Part shown: positions 15,681 through 23,134 of the stretch, in pieces
Position numbering within the stretch: the stretch's first letter is position 1
Layout of the letters: every line of letters begins with the position of its first letter
NCBI GenBank assembly: GCA_019113665.1
Contig: DXGW01000176.1
Coordinates: forward strand, 1-23,134
Reading direction: 5' to 3'
DNA from: Candidatus Alistipes excrementipullorum
GTDB lineage: Bacteria > Bacteroidota > Bacteroidia > Bacteroidales > Rikenellaceae
Length of the DNA stretch: 23,134 nt
Notes under the pieces: generated by a model
Seen by the model: the letters and a program-made list of their open reading frames with translations, nothing else
Told to the model about the DNA's origin: nothing
Databases searched by the model: none
Made by a program: the position numbers and the translations under genes

Positions 15681-17906
15681 CTCGAACCCTACGCTTGCGC
15701 GTATGTCGTCCGATGCCGCTCCGACGTAGGCCGTGAACGTACCCTTTTCGGCACGCCATTCGCCCTTCGCATCGTCATAGAACTGCAACGCCTCGGGGGT
15801 TATCTCGAACGTTACGGTCTGTGTCTGTCCGGGTGCCAGCGTTACCTTCTCGAATCCCTTGAGCTCTTTTACGGGACGCGGCAGCGACGATTCGTCGTCC
15901 CCGATGTAGAGCTGTACGACCTCGGCGCCCTCGCGTTTGCCGGTGTTGGTCACGTCGGCCGAGATGCGAATGCTTCCGCCGGCCTTGAGTGCCGTGCGGT
16001 CGGCGCGTACGTTGCCTATCTCGAAGGTCGTGTAGCTCAAACCGTGTCCGAATGCGAAGAGCGGTTCGATGCGTTTGGTGTCATGCCAGCGGTATCCTAC
16101 GAAGATGCCTTCGCGGTATTCAACGGTGCTGCCGCCGGGATATTCGCCCATGGCTATCGCTCCGTTGTCCTCAAGCCGTACGGGGAAGGTGAACGGCAGC
16201 TTGCCCGACGGGTTGACCTTGCCGAATATCACGTCGGCGAGGGCGTTGCCGGCCTCCGAACCGCTGTACCATGCTTCGAGAACGGCCGGAACCTTCTCTA
16301 TCCACGGCATTGCCACGGCATTGCCCGAAACGATCACAACTGCCAGATTGGGATTCGCTTCGGCCAGGGCCTCGATCACCTTGTCCTGCGCATAAGGCAG
16401 TTCGAGGTGTTTGCGGTCGGCACCTTCGCAATCCTGATGGTCGCTCTTGTTGAGTCCGCCGACGAAGATCACGGCGTCGGCCTTCCTGGCAGCGGCAACG
16501 GCATCGGCTATCAGCCTCTTCCCGGAACGGCTGTCGGCAAGGTTCTGTCCGGTCTCCACGCCGTTGTAGCTGCCGGTGACGTCGCCGACGTATCCGCGTT
16601 CGTAGATCACTTCGGCCGCGTCGCCTACGGCTGCGCGTATGCCCTCCAGCGGGGTGTATTCGTGGCGCACCTTCAGCGACGACGAACCGCCTCCTACGGT
16701 CATCATCTTGATGGCGTTCTCGCCGACAACGAGGATCCTGCGGCACTTCTCAATGTCGAGCGGCAGTACGCCTCCGTCATTCTTGAGCAGCACCATTCCC
16801 TCACCCGCAATGCGGCGTGCGGCAGCCAGATGTTCCGGCGAATTGAGCGAGCCGAACGGTTTGTCGGTATTCATCGCCGTGCGGAATATGAGCCTCAGCA
16901 CACGGCGGGCCTTGTCGTCGAGGGTTGCGATGTCGGCCTCGCCCTTCTGCAGCATTTCGAGGTAGGGGCGTGCCAGATAGTAGTTGTCGTAGGCGTTCGA
17001 CGCGCCGTCCCTCAGGCCGTCCGTCCAGGTGCCGAACTCCATGTCGAGGCCGTTCTCGGCGGCCTGCTTCGTGTCGTGCACGCCTCCCCAGTCGGAGATC
17101 ACCACGCCGTCGAAGCCCCAGTCGCGTTTGAGAATGTCGTTGAGCAGATACTGGTTGTGACAGCAGTGCTGACCCTTGTACCGGTTGTAGGCGCCCATGA
17201 CGGCCCATGCGTTGCCCTCCTGCACGGCGGCCTTGAATGCCGGCAGGTATATCTCGTGCAGGGCGCGGTCATCGACGATCACGTCCACCGAGTTGCGGCG
17301 TATCTCCTGGTTGTTCAGTGCAAAGTGCTTTACGCAGGCTGCCACGCCGTTGCTCTGTACCCCTTCGATGTAGGGGACGACCATCTTCGAGGCGAGATAC
17401 GGGTCCTCGCCCATATACTCGAAGTTGCGTCCGTTGAGCGGCAGGCGGTAGATGTTCACGCCGGGACCCAGCAGTACGTCCTTTTCGCGGTAGCGGGCCT
17501 CCTCGCCGATGGATTTGCCGTACAGCCCCGAAAGTTCGGGATTCCATGTCGCAGCGAGGCACGTCAGCGCCGGGAATGCCGTACACGAGTCGTTGGTCCA
17601 CCTGGCCTGGTCCCATTCGTCCCACAGAACTTCGGGCCGTATGCCGTGAGGGCCGTCAGTGCACCATACCTCGGGTATGCCCAGGCGCGGTACGCCTGCC
17701 GACGAGAACTTCGACTGTGCGTGCAGCAGGGCGACCTTCTCTTCGAGTGTCATGCGCGAGAGGGCATCGTCGATGCGCTTCTCCATGGGCTGGGACTCGT
17801 CGAGATATATGGCCGTATTGTTTTGAGACTCACGGCAGCCGGCTCCGCACAATATTGCGACGGCGCCAAGTGCCGCGAGAGCGTTCTTCAAAATGTCGGT
17901 TTTCAT
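15672..17906 (-). CDS. GH3 family beta-glucosidase
   Basis: Exo-acting glycosidase, expected to release glucose from oligosaccharides imported by PUL B. 744 aa. The N-terminus (AILCGAGC) allows export; the lipobox at Cys24 is weak, so it may be periplasmic or a lipoprotein. The GH3 N-terminal barrel spans about 40-350, with WCTDGPHGIRPE (81-92), KHF (193-195) and VVISDWGG, in which Asp272 is the nucleophile by family pattern. The second alpha/beta domain spans about 365-570 and includes DCEGADRKHLELP; Glu494 there is my candidate acid/base. A fibronectin-III-like C-terminal domain starts after FAFGHGLSYTTF. The gene has the two-domain-plus-FnIII layout usual for beta-glucosidases. It follows the binding lipoprotein by 76 bp with a hairpin between. 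Beta-xylosidase activity is an alternative; the neighbours favour glucosidase. Confidence 0.93.
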   Translation of the reverse strand: MKTDILKNALAALGAVAILCGAGCRESQNNTAIYLDESQPMEKRIDDALSRMTLEEKVALLHAQSKFSSAGVPRLGIPEVWCTDGPHGIRPEVLWDEWDQARWTNDSCTAFPALTCLAATWNPELSGLYGKSIGEEARYREKDVLLGPGVNIYRLPLNGRNFEYMGEDPYLASKMVVPYIEGVQSNGVAACVKHFALNNQEIRRNSVDVIVDDRALHEIYLPAFKAAVQEGNAWAVMGAYNRYKGQHCCHNQYLLNDILKRDWGFDGVVISDWGGVHDTKQAAENGLDMEFGTWTDGLRDGASNAYDNYYLARPYLEMLQKGEADIATLDDKARRVLRLIFRTAMNTDKPFGSLNSPEHLAAARRIAGEGMVLLKNDGGVLPLDIEKCRRILVVGENAIKMMTVGGGSSSLKVRHEYTPLEGIRAAVGDAAEVIYERGYVGDVTGSYNGVETGQNLADSRSGKRLIADAVAAARKADAVIFVGGLNKSDHQDCEGADRKHLELPYAQDKVIEALAEANPNLAVVIVSGNAVAMPWIEKVPAVLEAWYSGSEAGNALADVIFGKVNPSGKLPFTFPVRLEDNGAIAMGEYPGGSTVEYREGIFVGYRWHDTKRIEPLFAFGHGLSYTTFEIGNVRADRTALKAGGSIRISADVTNTGKREGAEVVQLYIGDDESSLPRPVKELKGFEKVTLAPGQTQTVTFEITPEALQFYDDAKGEWRAEKGTFTAYVGAASDDIRASVGFELE

Positions 17907-17937
17907 GTCAAGAAGTGAAAAACGTGGTTTTTTATGT

Positions 17938-17969
17938 GGGGAGTGCGGCTTTTTGCGGCCGCACTCCCC
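17938..17969 (-). promoter_or_regulatory. Intercistronic 12-bp stem hairpin ahead of GH3
   Basis: GGGGAGTGCGGC (17938-17949) pairs perfectly with its complement at 17958-17969 around an 8-nt loop. In the direction of transcription (minus) it follows the binding-protein stop codon and is followed by an A-run, not a U-run. This argues against a classical terminator and for an RNA-stability or processing element that sets GH3 level relative to the upstream genes. Confidence 0.5.
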
Positions 17970-17982
17970 GTGAAAAAGGATT

Positions 17983-20049
17983 CTACTGCTTTGCCATGGT
18001 CAGCACCGGTTTGTCGTTGCCGCCTGTGACATCGAGCGTCAGTATGTAAGTCGCACCCTCTTCGAGCGATACGCCTTCGGCCATCTCGATGTTGCCGCCG
18101 CTGGTAATCTGGAAGAAGGCTTCGCTGCCCTCGCTCAACGTGAGAGTTCCGAGGTCGCTCCAGCCGCGGCTCTTGTAGAACTTGCCGCTCCAGCCGTTTA
18201 AGCGGAAACGCTGTCCGGGCGTGGTGCTGCCCTCCGGTCCGGCCTGTGCCGTCACGCGGTAGATGCCGGGCTCGGCTTCGGGTACACAGATGCCCTTTTC
18301 GGTAGTCCAGGCGGGCTCGTTGGCTGTTGCCGGCGAACCGAATCCGTAGCCTATGAAGTAGACGGCACCGTGTCCCTGGTCATCGAGCGTTGCAAGTCCC
18401 GTACCGTCGGCATTGAGCACCAGTGCGTCGATAACGCCCGTGGCTGTATTGACCGTAATGCGGTATTTGCCAGATACGGGAACCAGCGTTGCGGTTGTTG
18501 CCGTGGTGATGGCGAAGAAATCGGGATTGATCCACGACGGCATGAACATGTCGCTGCCGCCGAACGTGAGGGTCTGGCCCTGTGTGAGGTCGAGGTCGAT
18601 CGAGTAGTTGCTCGAGTCGATCTGTTCGAGCCTGGACCCGTTGATGGTAAGGTCTGCCGCCGGAAGAGCCTCCTCGCCGATCTTCTCGAGAGTCAGCGTT
18701 GCGGCCTTCGTTCCGCCCGATACGTCGAGCGTGAAGCGGTATACACCGCCCAGATCGAGCGTCTTGCCGTCGATGAGGCCTGCATTGCCCGAATCCGAGA
18801 TCTCGATGATGTCGCTGTCGGTGGTGAGTACGCCGTATGGGTTCTTGAACGTCGGGTCGTCCTTGCCGAGGAACTCTCCGTTGTCCCAGGTCTTCTTCCA
18901 GAAGAACTTGAAGTCGAACTTCGAAGCATTGATCGATGTGCCGGCCACGAGAGTTATCTGGTACTTCTTGTCAGCTACACGGGCCATGCACAATCCTCCG
19001 TTTTCGGGATTCCAGCTTGCTGAGTTGGCCGTAGAGGGCTTGCCTATGTTGGTGTCGCCGATAACCCAGATGGCCGTACCGCTGCCGTCGGCCGAGAGCG
19101 TTCCGAGTTCGCTCGACGAGTTCATGGCCTCGACTTTCAGGTAGTTGAACTTGAAGTTGGCCGTGATCTTGTACATGCCGCTCATGGGCAGGAACTTGAT
19201 CGATTCCGGAGCCGAAGCGTCAGGACGCTCGAAGAAGTCGCGGTCGATGTCCCACGATGCGAAGTCGGCGATGCCCGACATTTCGTAGACGTTGCCCTGG
19301 GTCAGCGTGGTGACGATGTAGTAGTTGTCCTCGTCGCTCATGTTCATCTCCGTTCCGTTGAAGGTCAGCTTGGTGAAGGGCGAACCTGCAAACGTCAGGA
19401 TATTGAACGTGATGGTGTATTCTCCGGCGTTCGAGTTGGAGAAGGTGATCGGATCGGTCGAGTCGGCAACGATACCTCCTTCGGTCGAGCTGTATCCGAA
19501 CGTTACCACCGAACCGAGTTCGTCAAGTTCGGGCGTGGTGATGTAGCCCTTGGCCTTCTGCGGGAAATTGTCGGTTACGGAGTACTCGTACTTGGTGCCG
19601 GTCGGCTCCATGCGGTACTCCTGCTCGTCGAGTACGAAGGTCAGATAGTCTGGCTCGGGACGCGATACGGGTATGGTCTGCTCGATGGTTGTCAGACCGA
19701 ACTCGATGTTCTGGCCGACGAAACGCAGCGTGGCGTCACCGTCGGGAATGTCCTTGTAGTAGGGAACCGTCAGCGTACCGTCGTATGTACCGCTGGTCTT
19801 GGTGCGAATGACCTCCTCGGCAACCATCTCGTCGTCGAAGAAGAGTTGTGCCTTGAGTGTCGAGAGCGGCAGCTTGTCGTTCATCGTCACCTGGAAGGAT
19901 ATGGCGGCTCCGAAGAGCGCCTTGGAATCGACCGATACCACGCTCATCTCCGGACCTACGTCCGTTACTGCCAGTTCGGGGTCTTTCTTGCAGCCGCACA
20001 GGCAGGCCACTGCCGTCAAAGACAGTATTATGTATTTCAGCTTTTTCAT
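17983..20049 (-). CDS. SusE/F-like surface glycan-binding lipoprotein with an internal duplication
   Basis: Predicted non-catalytic surface protein that holds the polysaccharide for the GH30 and SusCD. 688 aa. The signal peptide ends CLCGC, with Cys20 lipidated. Residues about 25-130 look like an N-terminal Ig-like domain (SusE/F-like proteins usually have one). The rest is mainly a duplicated module: about 226-457 and about 466-687 share the order [KD]LT[FI]NG, LTQG, a DFF motif, [GS]G[MK]Y[KR]IT, L.ADG.G, S[PT]AN..[AS]W, ...Y[QR][IV]T, and a closing TLDV[ST]GG. Each copy has several Trp/Tyr/Phe that could stack on sugars. It lies 18-19 bp downstream of GH30. Position and character match the surface glycan-binding protein of the characterised beta-1,6-glucan locus. 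No enzyme motif was seen. Confidence 0.85.
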   Translation of the reverse strand: MKKLKYIILSLTAVACLCGCKKDPELAVTDVGPEMSVVSVDSKALFGAAISFQVTMNDKLPLSTLKAQLFFDDEMVAEEVIRTKTSGTYDGTLTVPYYKDIPDGDATLRFVGQNIEFGLTTIEQTIPVSRPEPDYLTFVLDEQEYRMEPTGTKYEYSVTDNFPQKAKGYITTPELDELGSVVTFGYSSTEGGIVADSTDPITFSNSNAGEYTITFNILTFAGSPFTKLTFNGTEMNMSDEDNYYIVTTLTQGNVYEMSGIADFASWDIDRDFFERPDASAPESIKFLPMSGMYKITANFKFNYLKVEAMNSSSELGTLSADGSGTAIWVIGDTNIGKPSTANSASWNPENGGLCMARVADKKYQITLVAGTSINASKFDFKFFWKKTWDNGEFLGKDDPTFKNPYGVLTTDSDIIEISDSGNAGLIDGKTLDLGGVYRFTLDVSGGTKAATLTLEKIGEEALPAADLTINGSRLEQIDSSNYSIDLDLTQGQTLTFGGSDMFMPSWINPDFFAITTATTATLVPVSGKYRITVNTATGVIDALVLNADGTGLATLDDQGHGAVYFIGYGFGSPATANEPAWTTEKGICVPEAEPGIYRVTAQAGPEGSTTPGQRFRLNGWSGKFYKSRGWSDLGTLTLSEGSEAFFQITSGGNIEMAEGVSLEEGATYILTLDVTGGNDKPVLTMAKQ

Positions 20050-20068
20050 CTTGTACGTTATTTAATGG

Positions 20069-21580
20069 TTATTCGGCCGTGCCGCCCCAGCGGAACGAAG
20101 CTATCGTCTTGGCCGGAATGTTGTATTTGAACGAACGCTCGGCAGTTTCGTATACGGCTACGGTCCGTTCCTCATCGGAGTTGTTCAGTGCGACGAATGC
20201 CGTCGAACCGTCGGTATTGCGGAACGCGAGGTACGTGAGGCCGGCGGCGGTATAGCCGCTGGTGCCGATGCGTACGGCTCCCGGGCGTATCACCTTCGAG
20301 CACTGTGCCAGATCGTAGAAGTGGCTGTTGTACTTGAGGGTGCTGTAGTCCGACGAATTGATCTCGATGGCGCCGTAGCAGGTCGAACAGCCGCCCGGAC
20401 GATATGGCTTGCCATGGTCGTCGAGCATCATGTTCCACAGCAGGACGCCCTTGCCGCCGCGGCTCATCGTGCCGAGGAAGATCGACTCGAAGTCGACAAT
20501 CACGCACAACTCGAAGTTGTAGTTCCACGAACCGATCGAGGCTTCGGTAAAGTAGATCGACTTGTCGGGAGCGGCGCTCGCGATCTCGTCGAGTTCCGAT
20601 ACGTTGCCTTCGTAGTTGTGCCATGCCGAGCCGTCGATCCACTTCGATGCTTCGGCATCGGCGTAGATGTTCAGCGGGTAGTTGTCCTGTCCGTTGACGT
20701 TGCCATAGTTGTAGTTGTGGTCGTAGCAGAGAATCTTGGTCTTGATGCCGGCCTTCTCGAAGGCGGGACCCAGATGCTTGACGAATGCGGCCTGATCCTC
20801 CCACGGCATGTAGAGCGACATGGAGTTGCCCTTGTTGAGGGGCTCGTTCTGCATGGTGATGGCGTAGATCGGGAAGCCGTTGGCCTCCATTTCGGTTACC
20901 CACTGTACGAAATACTCGGCGTAGTCGTCGTAGTATGCGGGGTTGAGACGTCCGCTTGTCCACGAGTCATACGGTTTCGACGGGTCGTTCACCTGTCCCT
21001 TCATCCATTTGGGGCATGACCACGGCGACCCCAGAATCTTAATTTCGGGGTTTATGGCCAGAATCTCCTTGAGTATGGGGAATATGCCCTCTTTCTCGAT
21101 GTCGGGAATGGCGAAAAACTCGATTCCTTCCCTGTCGCAGCACGTATATTCGTCCATCGAGAAGTCGGAGCCTCCGATGTGTACGCGAATGAAGCTGAAC
21201 CCGGCTCCGGTTTCGGGATCGAAACACTTCTTGAGCAGGGCCGTGCGCTCATTCTGCGACATCTGCAGCAGGTTGTAGCACGATGCGCCAGTCACGGCGG
21301 GGCCGAAACCGTCGATGGTCTGATACGTGGTCGCCGGGTCGAGTGTAACCTTGTACGGCGACATCGAAACCTTCGAGTAGTCGAGACCCGTCTCCTTGAA
21401 CAGCGCACTGCCGTTGGCCGATGTCGTATAGGCGTAAACGTCAGCCTTGACGGGAGGTTCGGGCTGCTCGGGGTCGGTGCCGGGGTTGTCCCCGTTGTTT
21501 TTGCCCGAGCAGCAGATCATGCCCATCGACAGTATGGCGAAGGCCAGCAGCCGTATGTTTCCGTTATATATGCTTTTCAT
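20069..21580 (-). CDS. GH30 family glucanase, probably endo-beta-1,6-glucanase, lipoprotein
   Basis: Retaining glycoside hydrolase, 503 aa, proposed to cut beta-1,6-glucan at the cell surface. The signal peptide ends MICCSG (lipidated Cys23 or Cys24, followed by a Gly/Asn/Asp/Pro/Glu-rich linker to about 45). The barrel starts near TIDGFGPAVTGAS (88-100) and carries FSFIRVHIGGSDFS and LGSPWSCPKWMK. The acid/base is Glu246 in TMQNEPL and the nucleophile is Glu346 in YFTEASIGSW, the canonical GH30 pair. A C-terminal beta-sandwich completes the fold (ending KTIASFRWGG). Overall pattern resembles GH30 subfamily 3 as in the B. thetaiotaomicron beta-1,6-glucanase (from memory). Glucosylceramidase-type GH30 is the alternative, less likely in a SusCD operon. 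Gaps of 18 bp on each side tie it to SusD and the binding protein. Confidence 0.92.
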   Translation of the reverse strand: MKSIYNGNIRLLAFAILSMGMICCSGKNNGDNPGTDPEQPEPPVKADVYAYTTSANGSALFKETGLDYSKVSMSPYKVTLDPATTYQTIDGFGPAVTGASCYNLLQMSQNERTALLKKCFDPETGAGFSFIRVHIGGSDFSMDEYTCCDREGIEFFAIPDIEKEGIFPILKEILAINPEIKILGSPWSCPKWMKGQVNDPSKPYDSWTSGRLNPAYYDDYAEYFVQWVTEMEANGFPIYAITMQNEPLNKGNSMSLYMPWEDQAAFVKHLGPAFEKAGIKTKILCYDHNYNYGNVNGQDNYPLNIYADAEASKWIDGSAWHNYEGNVSELDEIASAAPDKSIYFTEASIGSWNYNFELCVIVDFESIFLGTMSRGGKGVLLWNMMLDDHGKPYRPGGCSTCYGAIEINSSDYSTLKYNSHFYDLAQCSKVIRPGAVRIGTSGYTAAGLTYLAFRNTDGSTAFVALNNSDEERTVAVYETAERSFKYNIPAKTIASFRWGGTAE

Positions 21581-21598
21581 GACTGTGCGTGTTGTTTG

Positions 21599-23134
21599 TT
21601 AATAGCCTGGATTCTGTTCGATGTTGGGGTTGTTGTCCAATACGGTTGTAGGTATCGGCAGCAGGATATGGTTGTCGTCCATGGGCTTGCGCACCTGATA
21701 GTACGAGTCGTATGATTCCGATCCCTTGATGTTCACACCGTCGCAGACCTCCTTGAGTTTCGAGTAGTCGTCGCCGTAGCGCATCAGGTCGAACCAGCGG
21801 TAGCCCTCGAATGCCAGCTCCAGACGGCGCTCGTGCAGAACAGCCTCGCGCATCAGTTCCGCCGAACCGCGCTGTTCGTCCGTCAGAGGCGCAATGCCTG
21901 CACGTCCGCGGATCTCGTCCACGATGTCGGCGGCACCGCCCGGATCGTTCAGGTTGGCCAGTGCTTCGGCATGCAGCAGCTTGATCTCTCCAAGTCGCAT
22001 TACGTAGATGGGCGTGACGTTGGTCGGGTATTTGTGCATGAAGGCGTACTCCTCCTTGGGGTAGTGGAACGACCATGTGCACTCGTCGTAGATCACGCAT
22101 GCATTCTTGCGCTCCGTATCGCCCTCGTCGTCGTAGGCGTTGGTGAGGTTGCGCGAAGGCGTGCACCACTTGGCCCAGTCATAGCTGTCGTTGGGTTTGT
22201 AGGCGTTGCGGTGGAACATCTGCCAGATCCAGTTGCCGGAGCTCTGGTTGGGCCACTGTACCTCGAATATCGATTCGCTGGTATTGATGTTGGCCATGGT
22301 CTCGCCGTAGTTCCACATTTCGCCGTAATCGTCGCACAATGAGTATCCCATTGCCTCGATGGCCTCGCAGCAGCTCTTCACCTTGCCCCAGTCGCGGAAC
22401 TCGCGCATCGAGTAGAGACGTGCCAGAACTCCGTAGGCAAAGCCCTTGGTGATCTTGAACTTGTTGGTGGCGTCCATGTCGGGAGCATACTTGCAGGCGT
22501 ACTCCTCAAGGTCCTCGATGATGCGTGCACCGACCTCGGCCTTGGTTGCACGTGACGGGAAGTAGAGCGGATAGACCTCCTCGACGTTCTCGGACGTGAT
22601 GGCCTCGGGGATCTCGGTAAGCATGGGTATGTCGCCGAACATCTGCATGAAGTTGATCCATACGTAGGCTCTCCATGCCAAAGCCTCGGACAGCCACTCC
22701 TGATACTCCTTCTCGGTGAGCGAGGGGTCGTTGGCCTTTACGTTGTCGATGTTGCAGATGATCTGGTTGGCGTAGTCGACCGCATACATCGAGTAGTTCC
22801 ACATGTTTGAAGCGAATTCGTTGTCGCTGTCGATGTTGTTGGACTCGACGACTACGACCTTGGCTTCACCCATATTGCCGCCATAGGCGTTGTCGGCGCG
22901 GGCTTCAGCCATGGTTATGAGCTGGTACCAGTAGGTCTGCAGATCGCCCTTCATGTAGTTGTACATGGTGGCGAGCTGACCTTCGAGTTCCTCGCGGGTG
23001 GTTATGGCCGTTTCGGACTCTTCATTGCCGGAGGTGTTGGACTCGTTGTACTCCGTTTCCGGGTACTTCTCCAGACTGCACGAGGTGATCGTGAAGCCTG
23101 TGGCGAGCAATGCTGCGGTATATATCAATATTTT
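21599..23134 (-). CDS. SusD/RagB-like lipoprotein of PUL B, 5' end cut by the window
   Basis: Glycan-capturing partner of a SusC that should lie beyond the right edge. 511 codons plus a TAA stop at 21599-21601 are visible. The frame is open to the last base of the window, reading K-I-L-I-Y-T-A-A; the TTG at 23126-23128 is a leucine inside the signal peptide, not the start. The real ATG is probably only a few codons outside. The lipobox TITSC is followed by SLEKYPETEYN. Family marks: SEALAWRAYVWINFMQMFGDIPML, VMRLGEIKLLHAEALANL, ERRLELAFEGYRWFDLMRYG, and the typical end DNNPNIEQNPGY. The GH30 gene starts 18 bp downstream, so they are co-transcribed. A beta-1,6-glucan ligand is inferred from the neighbouring enzymes. 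Confidence 0.95.
   Translation of the reverse strand, partial: KILIYTAALLATGFTITSCSLEKYPETEYNESNTSGNEESETAITTREELEGQLATMYNYMKGDLQTYWYQLITMAEARADNAYGGNMGEAKVVVVESNNIDSDNEFASNMWNYSMYAVDYANQIICNIDNVKANDPSLTEKEYQEWLSEALAWRAYVWINFMQMFGDIPMLTEIPEAITSENVEEVYPLYFPSRATKAEVGARIIEDLEEYACKYAPDMDATNKFKITKGFAYGVLARLYSMREFRDWGKVKSCCEAIEAMGYSLCDDYGEMWNYGETMANINTSESIFEVQWPNQSSGNWIWQMFHRNAYKPNDSYDWAKWCTPSRNLTNAYDDEGDTERKNACVIYDECTWSFHYPKEEYAFMHKYPTNVTPIYVMRLGEIKLLHAEALANLNDPGGAADIVDEIRGRAGIAPLTDEQRGSAELMREAVLHERRLELAFEGYRWFDLMRYGDDYSKLKEVCDGVNIKGSESYDSYYQVRKPMDDNHILLPIPTTVLDNNPNIEQNPGY

Noticed and set aside
15327..17918. 863-residue open frame on the plus strand opposite GH3
   Set aside because: It is wholly antisense to a gene with clear GH3 motifs and its translation shows no recognisable domain. 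Long antisense frames are common in GC-rich codon usage.
23126..23128. TTG as the start codon of the right SusD gene
   Set aside because: The frame stays open to the window edge with a signal-peptide sequence (K-I-L-I-Y) before it; the true start lies outside.
1..23134. tRNA, rRNA, CRISPR array, insertion sequence or phage genes
   Set aside because: I saw no cloverleaf-like segments, regular repeat-spacer units, transposase or phage motifs; gaps between genes are all short and accounted for.

Overview
The window is a carbohydrate-utilisation region of a Bacteroidota chromosome. The evidence is two SusC/SusD-type nutrient-uptake systems, a hybrid two-component sensor (HTCS), BACON-domain lipoproteins, Bacteroidota-type promoter boxes (TAnnTTTG) and no clear Shine-Dalgarno sites. 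The coding regions are fairly GC-rich, which suggests a Rikenellaceae/Alistipes-like gut member rather than a classical low-GC Bacteroides. That genus-level guess is inference only.

Layout from left to right. (1) Positions 1-5953, minus strand: a polysaccharide utilisation locus (PUL A) transcribed as BACON/lipocalin-like lipoprotein, then SusC, then SusD, whose 3' end lies outside the window. (2) Positions 6197-10324, minus strand: a large HTCS regulator upstream of PUL A. (3) Positions 10589-13150, plus strand: a lipoprotein GH89 alpha-N-acetylglucosaminidase, divergent from the HTCS across a short promoter region. (4) Positions 13166-13200: a strong hairpin between convergent genes, probably a two-way terminator. 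(5) Positions 13226-23134, minus strand: a second PUL (PUL B) transcribed as SusD (5' end outside the window), GH30 glucanase, a surface glycan-binding lipoprotein, GH3 beta-glucosidase, and finally a BACON-LamG-GDPD lipoprotein.

PUL B has the same gene logic (SusCD, GH30 endo-enzyme, surface binding protein, GH3 exo-enzyme) as the fungal beta-1,6-glucan locus known from Bacteroides thetaiotaomicron. I therefore read it as a beta-1,6-glucan (pustulan/yeast wall) locus. In that model the GH30 cuts the chain at the cell surface, the binding protein and SusCD capture and import oligosaccharides, and the GH3 releases glucose. The unusual part is the tail gene: an exported lipoprotein with a complete glycerophosphodiester phosphodiesterase active site behind two BACON domains and a LamG-like domain. 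It suggests that a phosphodiester-bearing component of the same substrate is also attacked.

PUL A and the GH89 are probably controlled by the HTCS. The GH89 points to alpha-linked GlcNAc (mucin caps, heparan-type or microbial glycans), but the substrate of PUL A cannot be fixed because its enzymes lie beyond position 1. No RNA genes, insertion sequences, CRISPR arrays or prophage genes were seen.
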